Notes: generated by a model not told the origin, from the sequence alone. A stretch of DNA of 64,000 bases from Paragonimus skrjabini miyazakii (GCA_014338405.1 JTDE01002328.1:16542-80541); one strand, 5' to 3'. Numbered from the stretch's first letter, positions 12,868-24,540 are shown. A program made the numbers and translations.

Positions 12868-12967
12868 NNNNNNNNNNNNNNNNNNNNNNNNNNNNNNNNN
12901 NNNNNNNNNNNNNNNNNNNNNNNNNNNNNNNNNNNNNNNNNNNNNNNNNNNNNNNNNNNNNNNNNNN
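12868..12967. other. Assembly gap (100 N)
   Basis: Exactly 100 N, the conventional size for a gap of unknown length. ORFs translated across it are artefacts. Confidence 0.99.
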
Positions 12968-13199
12968 TGACAAACTGACCATATCCGAGTCTGTAATAGG
13001 AAATGTGACCCGTGAGACAACTTATGGTAAAGTTCTCTTGGGGAGCCAAGGAGGAGTCTGACTGCGAGGGTACCTTTGCTAACTTCCATCTTTCTTAATT
13101 GGAAAAGAAAGTGCTATAGTTAAAAAAGTATCTGCTGTATGCTCGTAGGATCGTGCCCTACTATCTAAGGAATCTTACGCGCCATACAACCCTGTGATT

Positions 13200-13355
13200 G
13201 CAACTGTTTTCGTCTGACTGCATCCCCTTTGACTCTTTTGATATAGTTGTACTTGCAAGGACTGAAGTCATAGTCAGCATAGCCTTCTGGATCAATGTAG
13301 TATACAAGTGTGACCTCTACGTCAAGGTAGCAAAATAGATCAACAATTAGAGTAC
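13200..13355 (-). repeat. Patch related to the RTE-like LINE 5' region
   Basis: The - strand translation contains LFCYLDVEVTLV, then DPEGYADYDF; the region upstream of the LINE ORF at about 56.6-56.7 kb gives IFCYLGVVVMLV, then DPEGCADCDL. The nucleotide match is clear but far from exact. Whether the shared sequence is coding or merely transcribed leader is not known. It is probably an older, truncated relative of the 52.7-56.7 kb element. Confidence 0.5.
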
Positions 13356-14216
13356 AATATTCGGTGCGCATGGACGTATTTACTAGTGTTCATTTATTAG
13401 TCAAATATTAACCAATGTAGACATTATTATGAGAAGGGAAGTGTTTCGCATATGAATTTTTATTTTGTTTGCACTGGCCTGCACGGGGTTCGTGTGGGGC
13501 CTGATTCCGTGACCCTATCTGCATCCGCGCATGGCTCGTACAGGCGTGCTACTAAGGGTCTGACAAGTAGATCGTTATATGTGGGAATTGGAAAATCGGT
13601 GAACAAATATCTGTGCAATGTCACGATGATGATCTATGGTTGAAGGTTTTTCATGATTACTGACAACGGTTAAAATTACCGCTTTTTTGCCAATAGCCGC
13701 TTTGTTCTGTTTTCAGAACATAGCTCGCCATAGGCTATTCATTCATCCACTTGCCGTTATTTATTTCGTAATTCTTCATTTATGGTAAGAACTCCACTTG
13801 GAGTTCGTGAAATTCTCTGTTACACAGATCGCATGTCCGGAAGAATGGTTCTCAAAGTTAGTCGTTATGGGATCCGTAATGATCCACGGTTGTGCGCATT
13901 CTGATAGGGTAACTGTAAACCTTTTGATTCGGGGGGAATATAGCGGAGTACTGATGGTTTACTCAGATTACCTTGTTTCTGTACATTAGCAAAATTTTAT
14001 CTCCTACAACCATACGGAGTCTGTACGCGTAAATTAACTGGTAACAGTTGGCATCTTGCAAAACATCTGCGCAAACAGTTTATTTGAACAGTGCAAAGCA
14101 GACAAATCATATCAATGAGGAGGACGACTTAGGGGAATTGGGTTGACGCTGGGTGCGTTTACGGTCCTACAAATTTACGCGTGTGATTGGCGGTCGGAGG
14201 TACGAACCAGCGCTCG

Positions 14217-14332
14217 TGATTGTTGGAAATATTGAGATTTGGTAGCTCGGGTTGATGGTTTGGGTGTTCGGCTATTCGCCGAGCTTGGATTTGGGTTGCA
14301 AACGTTTTATCAACAAACGAGGTGACACCATC
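14217..14332 (+). repeat. Dispersed repeat copy 1
   Basis: Contains GGTAGCTCGGGTTGATGGTT, TTCGCCGAGCTTGG and GTTGCAAACGTT followed by GAGGTGACACCATC. The same blocks occur in the same order at 27706-27773 (+, partial) and 34393-34490 (-). Its nature is not clear; the terminal region of a retroelement, possibly another PLE family, is a guess. Confidence 0.55.
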
Positions 14333-15774
14333 ACTTCGTAGGTGTTTGAACGTTGCAGTTAATGAAGTTCGATGAATACCTATCCCTATCTGCGGTAGTT
14401 TCTGCTTAAAATCTGATTGGCTGCTCCATATTGCCGTTGGTCCATTGTTCTGAAGTTGGGTTGGTTACTTCTTGTGGTCGCTTGGTCTGGAATCTGGTTG
14501 GCCGATTTGGTTGCTTTTGATTTGAAATCTGATTGGCTGCCTATTGTCGCTGTTTGTAATTTCGAGCTGGCCAGTCTGGTTGTTCGGCCCTTAATTCGTT
14601 TGGTTGTTTATTCATGATCAGTCAACTATGGAAACAGCTATTTTCGGTAACTCTTACCGGGCTTTTACAATTGCGTAGAGTATGTGCGAGTTATATATGA
14701 AAATGGGAACATGTCAAATGCATTATTAGGATCACAGAATTGCAGTAGATCACAATCTACTGGAGAGGGGAATAGGAGTGTTGAATACGTGAGACTGTCA
14801 TGTGTCCCTGCCATAAGACGGACGCTCGCCGGTGTCAAGTGGCTGTTGAATAATTGGCCAAGAGAGGTGTAAGATTTGCACGAACTGCTTTTGGGTACAC
14901 AGACAGGAGTAGAGTCTGATGGCAATAGCCTCGGGCTTGATAACAGTTACACTCTGACAGTTGTGAAGTGGGCTTGATGAACCTTGTAGATGACTCGGAA
15001 AGCTTCACCTGGCTTTGTTTGATGGCTGGTGTCAATTAAGTGGGAACCGGTCGAACTGGAAATGAGCATTCTTGAATTGCCGCGAAGCCACTTCGGAAAG
15101 TGTTTTTACTAGCCGCTTATGGTTCCCTTACTTTAAACAGCTTGACGATAGCAACATGTGAAGGAATAAACACAAACAGACAAAGAGAACCTAAGCAAGC
15201 CATCTTTGAGCTCCGGACCAGTATTGGGCACTACGATGACTTGTCGCAGGATGGGCACTCTCAAACTGCATTAGAGACCCGGCGGGGACAATTTTGCTGG
15301 CAAATTCACCGTTGTGTGTTAATGCGATAAAATAGTTTTTCTTACAATTTGAATGTTTTCATGTCTCGTTTTGGGTTGCAGATTTCTTTCCCGGAATCGT
15401 TGAGGATATCCATTTTGACTTAACAGCGTGTTGGAGTGTTCATCCGGCAGGTTATCTGGCGTTTATATCCTTCTGACTACGTTTGTTAAACAGCAGACTA
15501 AATTCCGCTCGTACATTGACGGAACAAAGCTGAGAAATAGCCTCTACTGACCAGGCCGTGTTTTTTCCCCCGTATGAACTGACATTTGAACTAAGCCATC
15601 AATTCTCCGAAGCATAACAGTCTAGAAATAATAGTCAGTTGTTCATCTCTAATTCCATGGTGATTACAGTGTTTAAATGCACATGGTTAGAGTCAGCTAG
15701 TAGAGTCTGTGTATAATTGTTATTGTTTATCAGACACAGTATATAGTTTGCATAGTGCTCAGAAGGAAGGTGAA

Positions 15775-16265
15775 CAGTTATCGAGGACGTGACGTAGTTC
15801 ATTGTCATCTAGTTTGGCCGTGATTATGTCTGTGAGCAGTGGGCATAACGGAGAAACCCTATTGTTACGGCATCATTCTGCCCATAGAGCTTCCCATTGA
15901 ATTGAAACCGGACGTTTTAGTTTATCGATTGAAATGCCGACGTTGTGTTGACTTTCTCAATGTAAACGCAGAGATTTGTACATGTCAATAGTAGGTCTTA
16001 AGGGCACTGCGTCTGTGTGAACTTTAAGGAGGCCATAGGAGCGAGGACTGACAGTCCCTTTTGGTCTGATGCGCCCAAAAGTACGTGCGTCAATCAAGTC
16101 TGACTGTTTCATGTCACATAGTAATTTGGATAGTTTTTTCTTTGTGGCAGTTGTTTTATCCTTGTCATTTTTCGTCTCAGTAAACTTTGATCTTTCAGAC
16201 GGTATAGGTGACATTTTCTCGACATAATCAGTTTTGATCCGGTAGAACAATATCGGATCTTTTAT
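15775..16265 (-). pseudogene. Penelope-like element fragment (RT N-terminal part)
   Basis: The - strand frame 16250-15957 reads DYVEKMSPIPSERSKF, a Lys-rich stretch, then LSKLLCDMKQSDLIDARTFG and RIRPKGTVSPRSYGLLKVH followed by PLRPTIDMY. This order (YxxKM, K-rich, LxDxxT, LRPxGxxxPRxYGLPKxHK, PLRPI) is characteristic of the N-terminal region of PLE reverse transcriptases. Continuing left in broken frames, CPLLTDIITAKLDDNELRHV corresponds to the later block GPLLADIFMAKLE, with the region between deleted. The catalytic YVDD and the endonuclease are absent. The PLE assignment is firm and the element is non-functional. Confidence 0.78.
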
Positions 16266-18080
16266 CCAGTTTCGTCAATAGAATGTTCGTGTTAGTTTGC
16301 GGCTCCCTTAGGTGTCTAAGTGTTCCCACCTCATTTATTGTTGATTTTTGTCCTTTTCATGTTGATCCGTTTCATTTGAGTGTTGGTACTTAGTGACCAT
16401 TACGTTCGTGTTTTCATACGTCCTTTATTCGTATTGGTTCGCGGATTCTGTCCAGTTTGAGGTGTTTATTTATTGAGCTGATTAGTAAATGCCAGGTTTC
16501 CAGAAATTCTGTTGTGTATATTGTGCTTGGTTGGCTCCGAATTCTGCGGCATCCATATTGAATGTGTGTCCAGTTTGATCTTGGTGGACGAAAGTAACCG
16601 AGAATTGGCCGTGTCTCTTGTCGGCTAATTCGTGTTTATGTGATGGCGTAGATAGCCCTCGTCGATTATCTATATGGCAGATCGTCTTAACTGTTCTCCT
16701 CAGAAAAAAACGTTTGTGAAGAAAGGATTAATATCCATGGCCGCCGCCAGGTAACGTTCACTGATGTTCTTTTCCTCCAGCAAACGTCATCTCAAACGCA
16801 TCCCTCACAGTGCAGTAGGTGACTGTCGCGTGGGTTTCGACAACTCAGTAAGCTAACGTGCTCATTGATGTTGGGCCGAATTGACCATGATCAGTATCGG
16901 TCTCAGTGATATTTCACGTTTGTTGGTCATCAGCGGACCATGCATCTGCGGTATGTGAGATCTGTGCAGTGTTAGTAGTTCTGCAGTCATCTCGTCGATA
17001 GGATTTCTTCCAAAATGCAAATCTGGTAGAGCCGAAAAGCTAATACCGCATCTGATCTATGCAGCGGAAATCCATGCTATCTGGTGATTACGTTGCAGTT
17101 CTGAGAACACTGTGGCCGAATGAATGACCGGTCATAATGCGATCAGACAAAGGCTCCGGTGTACGAGTCCTGGCTGGGAAGAACTGCGCTGCAAATCTTC
17201 ACTCGTATCCCATTTCCAGTGTGTAACTTCACCATGGCCACTCACATACGTACCACGACGAGCGACTAAAACTGTTGTCGCGTCAACAAACCTGAGCACT
17301 TCTGTTTCGTATCATGCGAGATAGCCACATTGACGACGACAGCCGGCCTGGCGCGTTTTAGGCGCAAAAGCACAGTGGAGCGGACAAAACAAGACTAGGT
17401 TCGTATCAACCGTTTCCACTGTCCCGAGTTGTAAGATTGCAGTAATCGGATGTTATCTTATTGTTGTGATCGATTTCCGTCAAATTTGGTCACGATGTTA
17501 TGCTCACGTGGTGGAAACATGACACTGCATCAAGACTCCAGCTACCACAGGGAAGTTGTTCTATTCACGACAAATAAATGGCGTTCTACGTTGACTACTT
17601 CGCTGTTCAGTCGTTAACCGACTATTTTATACCGTGTCTACACTAAATGATGTGTCGCTGATAACTGACAACACGTACACACAAACGGCCCTGAATCTGG
17701 TGGGATGGTACCAAGACTCGTACGGTCACAAATGTCAACGAAAATTACATCAATAAAGGAACAAACTAAAAAGGACGAGGATTACTTAATTATGCTAGCC
17801 GCCTTGCAGATGCAGATGCGTCGCTGGTTGCTACATGAGAGTTTGTGCGAATGAATTTGTGAGAGTGCTTACCATGTACTATGCATTCATCTCGGCTATT
17901 TACACTAATATTTGCTCGTCCCACGATGTTATCCCTTCTTATCTACGAAGCCTCAAAGATATTTTTAATCCGCGGAGCTCCCTGTAGTAACAAATCGCAT
18001 ACTGATTGTGTACTTGGGGGAAAGTTGACAGTGTATGAACAACAACGCCGTTTATCAAGTATCTTCATACTGATGAGTAG

Positions 18081-18250
18081 TCGGGGATTTGGCTAATTCC
18101 AAGTTGAACATCACCCACACTTGATCGCAGTTGTCGCATTCCCATAGGCTTTCCAGTCAGTCCTTTTCGAAAGGAAGCACCAGATTCGAGTTTTGCTCTC
18201 ATTAGAGCTCGTCAGTAGTACATATCCTTGCCACTGCCGGGACCAGAACT
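18081..18250 (-). repeat. Ribozyme-SINE, 5'-truncated, left arm of inverted pair
   Basis: From the tail end (AAATCCCCGACTACTCATCA on the - strand) through GTTCAA, the GCGATCAAGTGTGGGTGATG block and a degenerate hammerhead (18177-18221) to a break inside box B. It abuts, with no spacer, a + strand copy starting at 18251. In the ribozyme, CTGACGA and stem II (GCTCT/AGAGC) are intact, but G12 of GAAA is A, which should abolish activity. Confidence 0.85.
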
Positions 18251-18458
18251 CTTAATGTGAGGTCATTGGCGCAGTAGTCAACACGGTTGCCTCATGAAAG
18301 CGTGGCCGGAATCACTGACAAGGATATGCACTATTGAAGAGCTCTAATGAGAGTGAAACTCGAGTCTAGTGCTTCTTTTAGAAAGAGGCCGACTGGGAAG
18401 TCTGTGGGAATGCGACAGCTGCGATCAATCTTGGGTGGTGTTCAACTTGAAATCTTCA
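18251..18458 (+). repeat. Ribozyme-SINE, right arm of inverted pair
   Basis: Starts at CTTAATGTGAGGTCATTGGC and carries box A as TGGCGCAGTAG. Box B is lost by a deletion, since GTGGCCGGAATCACTGACAA replaces it. The hammerhead at 18328-18372 has the core TTGAAGA in place of CTGACGA and an altered stem II closing pair, so it is presumably inactive. The tail GCTGCGATCAATCTTGGGTG, then TTCAACTTGAAAT is complete. It is in sense orientation within the AP3M intron. Confidence 0.88.
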
Positions 18459-20639
18459 TACTATTCTAAAAATGCAGTCGTTTTAAAATCATTTAATGAC
18501 GTCGCTGGCTTCAACGGACAAATGTGGCTTCAGATTATTACAGGCTTCTGGAGTTTAGTTATAAGGCATAACCGCCACGAAAAATACCGCAACATTAGGT
18601 CGACTTGTTCGTTATCACAATATCTGACAGTTAATCCACTTGATTATTTTGTGCCTCAGTCACACTGACAGAGGTGAAAGAAGCAAATTTTGTTCGATAC
18701 ATCAGGGTACTTCATTTTAGAGGCATTGGTTGAAGCCAGTTCTAGATTACTAATCTTTGTCATTGATTTCAAGTCAGTGTCATTCTCCTCGACAAAGTCA
18801 ACTGGATATTGGGATAGACATTCGCAGTTTTTTCTAGATTTGCAACTGATTAGCATGCAAACTGACGGTAAAATTCGCAAATTGCTACTAACCGTGTACT
18901 GTAAAAGCTTTTCATACTGCTAGCGTGCAAATGAATCTTTTCCTTGAAGGTTTTTCAGGGGGTAAACAAATAATTTAGCTTACGACACTGCGCTTCTGTG
19001 ATGGACGTCGTTATAGCGAATAGGTCACTAGAGTAGAGGTTACCTGTGTCCGCGAAATGTGGAGTAGACTTTTCCGTTCATACCCTCATAGCGATCATGT
19101 TACTCACCTGTACACATTGTTACGTTCTCTGTAACGAAACGCAACTCAGTCAACATAATGTCATCAACAGGTGTGTCAACAGACACAGGTATTCAGGTCA
19201 TGAACTCATCTAAAGCTTACACTTGTACAGGGTGTCACAGCGAGTGAGCAGAGCAAATTTGGGCATCTGGCTTGCATTGCTGTTATGAACTCAGTGTTTG
19301 CGGGTTTTGTTGGGTGTGGCCGAACGAAAATGACCGATGTCCACACAAACATTTACGGATAACCTATTCGGATGAAAATGACGATAGTGTTCAATTCAGC
19401 AGTCAATCAGAACAATCACGCGATGAATACTACTCAGCTACATTCAGTTGAGCGTACGTTGTTTTGACGAGAAGTTCGTGCCATGTCTTCACTGTGACTA
19501 GAAACTGGTCAATCACTTGACCTCAATTACACTCAGGGGAATGCTTGATAGTATAGTGTATGCTGGTATATGTTTGCATGCATGAGCAAGGTGGGTGAGC
19601 GGTTTATTGGGCTGTTTGAAAAAGTGCAATAGGTGAATCATGCCACATCCGGTTCGGTTTCATTTCTTTGCACGATGTGAAACATCTAAATCGAAAGGAA
19701 ATCACTGCATGATGGACTGTATGAAAACCAGCCCTGATGAAACGGAAATAAAGCTCACTGGGTTGCACGAATCAGGATTGATGAATGTCTAAGGGTTAAC
19801 ATTGGTCTCATGATGGACTATGTTTTACGGGTCTTACGCTATGAACCACATGAAATTAGAAATAGCACTATGTGCATCAGACCGTTATTATCTTTTTAGA
19901 GAGAGAAAAATCGCAAAATGTGTTGGATTTTTGTCACATGTCATAAGTTGTTCACTATAGCCGATTCGACCGTTATAACTAGTTTTCTTCCAATCCCTGC
20001 GGTTTTTGTTGTGGCGGCGTTCCACCGTATCTGATGCACGCGATTCCAATCCGACGAATTGCTAACGTCTCTGACGTGCACTCGCTTTTTTTATCTATTC
20101 CATTTTCTCGTGTGAACTACTCGCAAATAGGTGAACTTGATACTGAGATTTCGGTCGTTTATCCCGGTTCCACTATCGCACCTCTCGCTGTAAAGCGCCA
20201 CATGTGAGTGAAGTAAACAAAAACTGTATACGTTCTTCGTGCACACCGTCGTCACTAAGTGAGGCCTAAGAGCCTAAGAGAACAATACGGTCATGAAATT
20301 AATACAGCCAGGTTCTTTGTGCCACTGCATCAAGCAATCTTTTGTGCGAACGTTGGACTTGATACTCTTATTCTCATACGATGGAATCCACCCAAATTAG
20401 TTTCGAATGCTTCTGTTGGCCCTTAGAAATCGGCGTGCTTACTATAGTTTCAGCTTTTGGTTGTTTCCTCAGGTGCTATGTAACCGGTTCTGTTAACTGT
20501 GCACATGCAACAACTTACTCACTGAGGCGAAATGTAGGAGATTTCAGTGATATACCTTGAATGCCACTGAAAATTAATCGTGGTTTTTCCATTCGGGTAG
20601 ATTTTCTAGCCAACTATTTCCGAAAATCGACTCGATTTT

Positions 20640-20735
20640 CGCTTTCATTGAAGCCCGTCATTTGTGTGATCGAAAAGTGATGACTGGAAAATCTATGGGA
20701 ATGCGACAGTTGCGATAAATTTAAAGTGCTTTTCG
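20640..20735 (+). repeat. Ribozyme-SINE 3' tail fragment
   Basis: TGACTGGAAAATCTATGGGA, then ATGCGACAGTTGCGAT, matches the SINE tail. The 5' part is eroded and the head is missing. Confidence 0.65.
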
Positions 20736-20765
20736 ACTTATAACAATCAAATCCCTTCCAGTTAT

Positions 20766-21010
20766 TGCATATCTTTACGACGACCGGGATTTGACCTCTG
20801 GCCAACGTTCTTCTCAGGTTACCATGTTGACCACTGCGTCATTGTATTCACACTAAACGCGAGTGAATTATGATATCTGAATGCAGCCAACTTTACTTGC
20901 TTGTATTGCTCGAGTTACCCGGTCACTTCGATACACGATAACTCTCCCGTTTCTCCCAATCTATGACCTCACGGTTAGGACTTGTCGGCAAACTTACAGC
21001 AAAGTTGGTG
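20766..21010 (-). repeat. Ribozyme-SINE head and upstream segment
   Basis: The - strand has box A as TGACGCAGTGG (20831-20841) and a degenerate box B (GGTCAAATCCC). It is truncated before the ribozyme. Upstream of the head, 20870-21010 aligns with 57840-57985 in the copy at 57.6 kb (for example GACCTCACGGTTAGGACTTG against GACCTCTCGACTAGGACTTC on the + strand), showing that the repeat unit extends about 170 bp beyond the tRNA-like part. Confidence 0.6.
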
Positions 21011-21100
21011 TCTGAAGCTTTACGAAAAGAGTCGGCTGTGAAGTCTGTTTGAATTCAAGGATTTGGATTAGTTGTGAGTAGTGTCCATTTTACTACCAAT
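21011..21100 (+). repeat. Diverged ribozyme-SINE tail fragment
   Basis: GCTTTACGAAAAGAGTCGGC, then TGTGAAGTCTGTTTGAATTC and TTGTGAGTAGTGTCCAT, match the tail in order with several substitutions. It lies immediately right of the - strand head at 20766-21010. Confidence 0.5.
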
Positions 21101-22182
21101 TAATTTTTTAAAGGAAATATGTCAGAATAATGCAAACATTATGAAAATATGTGAGAATGGGTCGAACATTTTAGAGTTGTGGGCGCACCTTTTATTGCCG
21201 CACAACTATGTTACAAGTCGTTTCCAACAGACTATGTGAATGATTGCACCGTTCTCTTCCTCATTTTGTTCAGCTTATTGACCAAGGCTTTCGTAACGAA
21301 TAATCTCATCGTCACCAAGCCCTCTTGCAATTTCTTCAACTTTCAGGGGCCCCACTGAGCAGTATACGACATTTACACTTTGGCAACATCTGGAGTCCGT
21401 TATTTTAGTCAACAGTTGTTATCACTTCGGTCATCGATCGTGGTGTTATTGACTTCTCAGGTTCATTCCAACAAACTATGACGTTGGTTACCTAAACCGG
21501 ATGAAATTCCATTTGTGTTTATCATCAAACACTGTCAGTGTATCAAGGAATAACATAGTTAGCGACGCCTCTCATGTAAACTTAAGCTTGCCACACCAAT
21601 CTCACAACTATCCAGTTAACGTTTGCACAGAAGGCTTCACTCTAGTATGCCGATTCTGTAACCGCAACACTTACCTTATGTGGATAGAATATGTATTAAT
21701 AATACGTATAAGTTTTCATAAAATTCACCTACTTATTTATATTTCCTATAAGCGCCGTATGATGCATGCTCTTACTTTCACGATGCCACATCCGTATCGT
21801 CGTGTTGCAATGCCGTTCACTGACTAATGGTCCGTATATGTTACCTGTATACTATGATTTGCTCTGGTGTGATGATTGAACATCAGATGCTCGATTGTAT
21901 TTGAAACAGTCCAGTCTGTGCTTTCTGTCTGGCTTTTGCGTGATCGCTGTAGACCATATAATATCAATGACGGTTGAACCTACGGACTCACACTTCTCTT
22001 TCATCCCCCTCTCGAATGTAATGGTGCTAAGTGTGATATTTTTGTGTTTTTATCGTTCCTCTCTGTTTAATTTATTTTCCGATTCGTTGTATTTCAAACC
22101 AACCCTGGTTATCGATTGGAGTTAACCGTCAGTAATTGTGTCTCCTATGGAGACGATCGGCTAACCGATTGTGTTTGAGCTT

Positions 22183-22424
22183 TCAAATATGATCATTCAG
22201 TCGTGCTTTAATGTAAGGTCAGTGGCGCAGTGATCAACACGGTTGTCCCATGAAAGTTTGGTGAGATTACAAATCTCGATCGTGGCATGGATATGCATCA
22301 CTGACGAGCCTTGACAAGGACGAACTTCGAGTTCAGTGCTTTTTTTCGAAAGGAGTTGGTTGGAAAGTCTATCTGAATGCGAAAACTGTGATCAAGTGTG
22401 AGTGATGTTCAACTTGAAATTAAC
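22183..22424 (+). repeat. Ribozyme-SINE copy with degenerate ribozyme
   Basis: Includes the pre-head segment (TATGATCATTCAGTCGTGC), box A as TGGCGCAGTGA and a mutated box B region. The hammerhead at 22295-22339 keeps CTGACGA, but stem II is rebuilt (CCTT/AAGG) and the GAAAC segment reads GAAC. The tail GATCAAGTGTGAGTGATGTT, then CAACTTGAAAT is intact. It lies about 410 bp upstream of the final AP3M exon, in sense orientation. Confidence 0.88.
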
Positions 22425-22834
22425 CAAATCAGTAAGCTCTGAAGGTTAATCAGATCCAGTGGTGAGCAGAGTTGAATTGACACTTTGTTTTTGCTTATTT
22501 TTCTCGGCGCGTAGTCAACAGTCTGAATTGAACGGCAGAGGTATTCTCACGTCCTATGCTCTTGATTCCATCCCATGATCAGTATGCCAAAATTCAATGT
22601 TCGTACGACCATTGTCTTGAAGAGCCCTCACAGTTTTTTGGAGGCTATCCAGATAAAGACTATCACTGTACTTTGAAATCAAACAGCAAGTGCTTACAAC
22701 GTAGGACCTCATGCTAAGGGCTGTTGTTCATTGGTTATTGATTGGTTTCTGCTACAACACCATTCACATTTTATTTAATGTTACAAATTGTTTCGTGGTT
22801 CTTTCATCTCGGTGCATTTTCTCTTCATTTACAG

Positions 22835-22900
22835 AAATACAAGCCTTTCAAAGGCGTCAAATATCTGACCACTTCAGGACAATTTGAAGTTCGAACTTAG
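22835..22900 (+). CDS. AP3M: AP-3 complex mu subunit, terminal coding exon
   Basis: Encodes 21 residues and a TAG stop: KYKPFKGVKYLTTSG, then QFEVRT. This is the C terminus of AP3M proteins, where the last strand of the mu-homology domain reads KYKPFKGVKYxTKxGxFQVRT and ends with the RT dipeptide. The acceptor TTCATTTACAG ends at 22834 and the phase matches the donor at 7713. The three exons give 115 residues of continuous C-terminal sequence with no lesion, so the gene looks functional. Confidence 0.94.
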   Translation, partial: KYKPFKGVKYLTTSGQFEVRT

Positions 22901-24540
22901 GCAATCTGCCACTTACTTCTCTTTTTCAACTACGATCAGTCATTTCTGTTGTCTTCTTTTGCTGGCTTTCCACTTGTGTATTTGTCTGCTTTTTCTCTTG
23001 TTCTCTGTTGGTTTCGTTTGGCTATTAAGATATTTGTTATTTCCACAATGCTTTCAACTTTTTTCTCCCTTCGTTTGTTTACTTGCACATCTGATGAACT
23101 TGGGGGCATTGAAAGAAGTAGTATGATGGTTTTTGTTGGTTTCTTATACTCATTCAAAATTTTCACCATGATCAGTATCATTTGTAACGTAGAAATATGA
23201 AAAACTTGAAGTCTTTTATACTCGGACGTCAGTGCAACGAGCGTTCTCTTTATTTGTATGCTGCTGTGATTGTACGTTTTTATTTTTTTGTCAGTCACGT
23301 TGAATACACACGTTGTTCACTCACAGCTGATGGTCTGAGGCGTTTGAACTGAAAATAGCACGGAGATAATCGTATTAAGTGTTGGGCGTTCAATTATGGA
23401 TTTGAACCAGTTCATCTCGACCGTTTGTCTTCTTTTAGGCGATCTGGCAATATTCAGCTAACTGGCGACTCGACCCGTAATGGCGCTACAAGCGCTTGGT
23501 GGTGCCAAGATTGAAAATCTTAGTTGATTGATACTTTGAAACTTCGGAGTTCGGATCTCTCACCTATTTCTATCCCGTGAATTCAGGTAACACGAAACTG
23601 GTTACAGCTACATGCTAGCGCACTCTGATGTCCTATATTCGGCTGTCATGTCCGTGTTCCTTTATGTCTGTCCATAAGTTATACAAAGTTTTCGTTTTTC
23701 AACTTACAGACAGAATTTGTGGTGCTTTTCTCATGTCGTGTTTCATAGATTTTTCACACAGTAAACCACCGTGTAAAGCACGCGTAAATGCTCATTACCA
23801 AACGTTGCAAAGTGCTCTTGTTGCCTGACACTTGTCTAGTTTCCTGCACTGAAATGTGAAGTGTTGTGGATTTAGCTTTAACTCAGAAAGTTTTGCAAGT
23901 TCAGGATGTGCTGAATATATTGTTATACTGCACCTTATTGCTTGTTTTTTTGTAGGGCTGAAAATTATTGTTGTCTGCTGTTTTATACTTAAAACTGAGG
24001 TTTCTAGCCTACGTGAGACAAACATTGCTGTTTACGTACGCTCGTAAAGGTATTTTCTCTAGAAGAGCGAACCTGGAATTTCTTATACAGTTGCGGACAG
24101 GTTTGACAAAATCATATATAAATTCAGCTCACTTGTTTAACTGCGTTCTATGGTACAGTGACTACACCAGTCAAAATTTTATGGCTAACAAACAAATATT
24201 GCGTGGTGATTGGAGTTCTGAATTAAGAGATCGGTTAGAAAACCTGCTTCTGATAGTTAGTTCAGCATGCTTTCGGGCCTCTTGTTACTTTGCTTGTGCA
24301 TTCCTGAAGAAGAAGAAGAAATCTAAAAACAGAACATCTGCTGCTTTGTGGTTGACATATTCGTTTAGCGGACTTGTTTGATAGTTGGGATGTTTCCTTG
24401 TCTGATCGTTAACGCACTGTACTGTCATTGAGCGATGTGCATAATCATGTCCAACTTACCCGTAGGTGTAATGACTTAGGCCGTCGTTGCTTCTGACAAT
24501 GGTCATCGAAGTAGCAGATTAATAAATAAGTACAACTGAT
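22901..24540 (+). other. Possible AP3M 3' UTR
   Basis: AT-rich sequence without a coding signature after the stop. The first AATAAA hexamer on this strand is at 24521-24526, followed by A-rich sequence from about 24545. The 3' end is therefore uncertain. Overlapping short ORFs on both strands (22884-24381) contain no known motif. Confidence 0.25.

Larger units (their letters stand above)
7714..22834 (+). other. AP3M last intron (about 15.1 kb)
   Basis: Donor GTGAGT at 7714, acceptor TTCATTTACAG ending 22834, phase 0. It has collected a second tRNA-like repeat (10981-11070), ribozyme-SINE copies (9.9-11.8, 18.1-18.5, 20.6-21.1 and 22.2-22.4 kb), a - strand PLE fragment (15.8-16.3 kb), a dispersed repeat at 14.2 kb, a LINE 5'-region-like patch near 13.2 kb and one assembly gap. 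No further exon was recognised in it. The many ORFs under 100 codons here show no conserved motifs. Confidence 0.8.

Noticed and set aside
14417..14617. Hydrophobic 66-codon ORF as a small membrane protein
   Set aside because: The hydrophobicity comes from repeated TTGG/TCTGGTTGG motifs in a CCAAT-like repeat stretch; no other support.
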